Below are positions 60,360 to 64,000 of a DNA stretch of 64,000 nucleotides, in pieces. The translations under genes were made by a program, and so were the position numbers. Numbering within the stretch: the first letter of the stretch is position 1; each line of letters begins with the position of its first letter. Below the pieces are notes generated by a model. That model saw only the letters and a list, made by a program, of their open reading frames with translations. It did not search any database and was not told the DNA's origin. The stretch spans positions 37,701,001 to 37,765,000 of the forward strand of contig OY987265.1 of NCBI GenBank assembly GCA_963920665.1, in the 5' to 3' direction. The DNA comes from Straminergon stramineum (Eukaryota > Streptophyta > Bryopsida > Hypnales > Calliergonaceae).

Positions 60360-62306
60360 AGGAGAAGTTTGCATTGCTAACAATAGAAAATTACTTAGGA
60401 GTGACTTATGATTATTTTGCACCATTTTCTTGAAGGTGTGTCTTGGAAATGGGAAACTTTTCACTGTCAAGTTTGGTAAAATCGCCCTCTTCACATCAAT
60501 CACTCCGAAATCACTCTTGGTTATTCTGGTATTTTGATTTCTCAGTCGTATTCTTGAGCATGATCCGTGGATACTCTAAATTGTATGAAAGTATTCCTGC
60601 AAGATTTGTGGGTAGGAAACACAGCAATTTCATGGTATTATGATGTGAACAGCAAGATGAATGACCCAATTGCTATTGTAGGAGTGACCTGATGAATGCC
60701 CAAATTGTTATTGAAAAAAGACAAGGTAGATTTGAGAGGAATTTCTGCTTTTTGCTAGAAAAAGATGGATACCCAAGATACAACAATGTAGCCTCTACAT
60801 ATAATTTTAGGGACGACTTAAATTAAGGCTAATATAGAGCACCCGCTAGTAACACATTGATCGACAAAGTAATTGAAATTATGGATTTTAGACAAATATT
60901 TGGCACTTCAGAGTTATCCTGAACTCTGGAAATGTCACCCTTCATCTGAATCCTCCTTCAATTACAATTTCATTTGAAATTTGGTTCAATATTTTTGTGG
61001 AATGACAAGTCATATTTGTATTTGCTTTAGTCACACTGAGTAATGCACACCCTTCATCTGTCACCTTGTCACCCTCTTTCAATTGATGTTTAATTTGATC
61101 TCACATGTGCAATTTTGAGTTAGGATGATTGCAGTCACATCAAGTTATCTCTTTTCTTAAATGAGGTTTTGATCCTACTCTTACAACTTTGAGCCTCAAA
61201 ATGGAGATAAAGTTCTTGACCCCTCTTTCTAGCTTGGGGTTGTAAGAATGAGACCAAAATCTCAATATAGGGAGACAAGATCTCAATGGAATTTGAGTGC
61301 ATGCAATCATGGCTTATTGTCATTCAAAAATCATAAAGTTGAATCAAAATTCAAGTCCAATCTAGCCTAAGAATCAAAAGAAGCCAAGTAGAGGGTGACA
61401 AAATTACAAAGATTACATGAGAATTCAGTAGATATGTACTATATGTATGGTTGTATCTAGTTTTAAATTGTTATAAATCACTCATAATATTGAGAAAATA
61501 AAGAAAATTAAATATGTGTATTATGTATCTTGCCAAGATACATTTAAAGAGTCAAGAATTAAATCAATTATAACATCCAATATTTGATAAGTTATAGAAA
61601 TTATTTGAAAATAATGATTGTCTAAATCTACATTAAAATTGGTCAAATCTATTGAGTGATGAGATATGGTCCTATAGTGCTCTTGCTTAAAAACTAGGCA
61701 ACATTGATGGACATCCAAATATTTCACTTTTCTATTCTTAAATACCTAAAAAATGGAATTGAAGGAACACCTTCATGACTTAGAAACTACAATAAATCAT
61801 CATCAACAACCAATGATAGTTGAGACATTTTTGTTTTAAGGATGTTCATTCAATGTAAGTCCAGTACTATGTATAGAGTACCCTATGTTCCCAACATTGA
61901 AATTTCCAATAACAATCTAGGGTATTACTGTATTGACAAGTATAGGGTGCACTAGGTGTGAATATTCACCTAGACACAACTTGGGCATGGAGTCATGAGG
62001 CTATGCAACAAAAGCCACCAAATAAGACCACCATTTGGCTATGGAATCATAAGGCCACACAACTAAAGTAATGAAATGACGCCACACAAGTACAACACAC
62101 TTGTTGCTTCAAATATTTTGAGTGTTCTTTCACCAATAATTGCATTACTTTCATAAAAATAAATTAGATCCTTGAGGGTTGAAGAGTTATTTAAGGCACA
62201 AATTTATTAATAATTTTATTTTTCATCTTGTATTTTATTGCCAAAGATGTTGATGTTTCAGTAAGGCTAATAATAAGAGCTTAGGTTGCATTTAAATACA
62301 CCTATT
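60360..62306. other. gene-free AT-rich tract
   Basis: No exon, terminal repeat or tandem array is recognised. Confidence 0.45.
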
Positions 62307-63772
62307 TTAACCCCTAAAGTTCCTTGACTATGTTATCACTAAAACAACCCAAAAATTGCCATTTCTAATACAAATACCAAATTTTTGAAAAATATCATTT
62401 TTGGACACATGTAACCTATAGGATCTTGTAGTACAATAGATTGAGAAGATGTGAAAAAAAATTCAGAAAATTCCATCGTGTAGATTGCAAGATATTAGCA
62501 TTTGAAGTGAAAAAAAATCCTTTGGGGGGTCTTGTGAAAAAACGGGCAGCTGCACTTCACAAGGTCACATTTGTATGAAAAAATGTCCAAAATGGTAAGA
62601 TTCATTTAGATTCATTTTTCAATGCAAGTTGGCTACATGCTTGAAAATTTTCAAATCATTTGGAATTGTGCAACATATAGGAAAAAAATAGTAAGTAGAA
62701 AAATGTAGAGAATGATTCAAAATACTAAATTGCTAAAAATTTATTAATGGAATTGAAAATTCCAAATCCAAATGGTAGTAATGTTTTAATAAACAATCTA
62801 CATCTAAATTTTTACCGGGCCCATCATAGAAAGGTGACACTTCCCTAACGGGGGAACAACGCGCCACATTGGAACATTGTGCCCGAATTCAATAAAACTT
62901 GTTGGAAAATTTTCACTCTATCTTCTAGTTTGTGTGGTAAAATTTTCAAATCAATCCAAGAGTCATTGAATTTTTGGAAGCCAATCGAAGTTCAAAAGTT
63001 CAATTTGAGTTCACCAAATTGTATTTGATGGCTACAACTTTGGGGTCTTGTATCTCCTTCATCCAAAGTTCATTTTCAATAAAATTTGTTGGGTTATTTT
63101 TCCCTTGAAGTCTTGTTATTGCGGTAGACTTTTCATGTCAATCCAGATGGTTTTGAATGACTGGGAACAATTTGAAGTTCAAAATCCTAACAATTTTGGA
63201 TTATAGTGAACTTCAGTGGCTTGTTTCTTCTTCATACAATATTCGTTTTGAATATTTGTTTTTGGAAAAGTTGTGCATACTAGTCTAGTTTGTATTTATA
63301 AAATTTCATATCAATCCAAGAAGTTATGAGTGATTGAGAAGCATTTTAGTAGAAGGAGGTTTAGTTTTTGATGTGTTTTTTGCAATTTTTCTTGCTATAT
63401 TTTATATTTTAAAGCCATTTTGCAGACACAATAAGTCAATTGAATGATATTTTTTTTCATCAATGTGTTTTTATGCTGATTTTGAATCACTTTATAGTTT
63501 AAAGTTTCTTCATTTGAGTAGATTTAGAAACCAAATTTCGCCTCCAAATGTATTCTTAGGAAAATTTCAGCATCCTTTTTCAACACTAAAACATTATAAT
63601 CTTGCAATCTATGCGGTCAAATGACACCAAATTTGATGCACATCATCTACAACAAGTGCACTACAAGATTGTATGGTTGAGATCTCTATAACTCAATGAA
63701 AATCATATCTATAACACTTCAAAAGAAATGTTGTTTTTGAACCTGTTCAGGCCTTGGGCGGTGAGGGGTTAA
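62307..63772. mobile_element. TTAA-flanked element with both ends of right-end type
   Basis: Left edge TTAACCCCTAAAG; the right edge read inward is TTAACCCCTCACCG. Bases 62307-62820 are the inverted right half of 33669-34622. Bases 63580-63772 resemble that same right half in direct orientation ('aatcttgcaatc', 'cacaagat'-like text). So the ends are extended, diverged inverted repeats. 1466 bases, no transposase frame. Confidence 0.6.
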
Positions 63773-64000
63773 GCAAAATTCCAAAACTCAGCAGCAGTCG
63801 CAAACCTGCATGTGAACACGTCTACGATATTCAAAATCGCATATAGATGAACCTTTCCTGCATTTTGAAACTCCTGTGCAAAATTCACACCTTAGTTTCT
63901 CTGCCTCCATCAACCAAAGAAGAAAATTCTCACGAATTGCTTAACCTTATGATTTGTCACCATTAAGCCATTGCAATTTCTCCCTCTTCTACTATCAATC
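63773..64000. other. window edge, nothing supported
   Basis: Slightly richer in C near the end ('ctccctcttctact'), which may be the leader of a gene outside the window, but no exon can be defined. Confidence 0.3.

Noticed and set aside
1..64000. tRNA, rRNA, CRISPR or organellar DNA
   Set aside because: I looked for cloverleaf-like stems with a GTTCRA box, rRNA words and regular direct repeats with spacers and saw none that I could support by eye.

Overview
The window reads as nuclear DNA of a land plant. It is AT-rich, its genes are cut by many GT-AG introns of about 150-850 bases, and two of the proteins are plant-type: a cuticular-wax enzyme of the CER1/CER3 family and a chloroplast-type patatin-like lipase. 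The CER protein mixes CER1-like and CER3-like halves, which hints at a non-flowering plant (bryophyte, lycophyte or fern). I cannot name the species. No prokaryotic, organellar or CRISPR feature is seen.

Gene layout. Three intron-rich genes lie on the minus strand in the first half: a SARAF/TMEM66-like membrane protein (6329-9414), a patatin-like acyl hydrolase (16841-21394, 8 exons, 421 residues) and a CER1/CER3-like protein (25973-31880, 11 exons, 623 residues). The last two reconstruct completely, with every exon phase and splice site agreeing. The SARAF-like gene is clear in its first three exons and less certain after that. A small plus-strand gene (59566-60172, 3 coding exons, 65 residues) is unrecognised. 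A degraded first-exon-like piece may sit near 44058. The genes do not form an operon or an obvious pathway; the CER and patatin-like products could both touch lipid metabolism, but nothing in the sequence links them.

Everything else is repeats. The commonest theme is elements whose ends read TTAA followed by CCCnTAAAGGACC, with TTAA on both sides. These are the target site and end pattern expected of piggyBac-type transposons, which are not a usual part of plant genomes. There are also CACTA-type elements (one with matching GAT flanks at 4483-5482), several TA-flanked MITE families (one with perfect 28-base ends at 44795-45100), long foldback hairpins, and A-tailed retroposon ends. Some are nested in each other between 45.2 and 51.8 kb. 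Tandem arrays lie near 9.6, 36.1, 39.0, 40.3 and 52.7 kb. No transposase reading frame is visible, so all look non-autonomous.

The second half (32-59 kb) has almost no credible coding sequence and is best read as an intergenic repeat nest between gene-bearing flanks.
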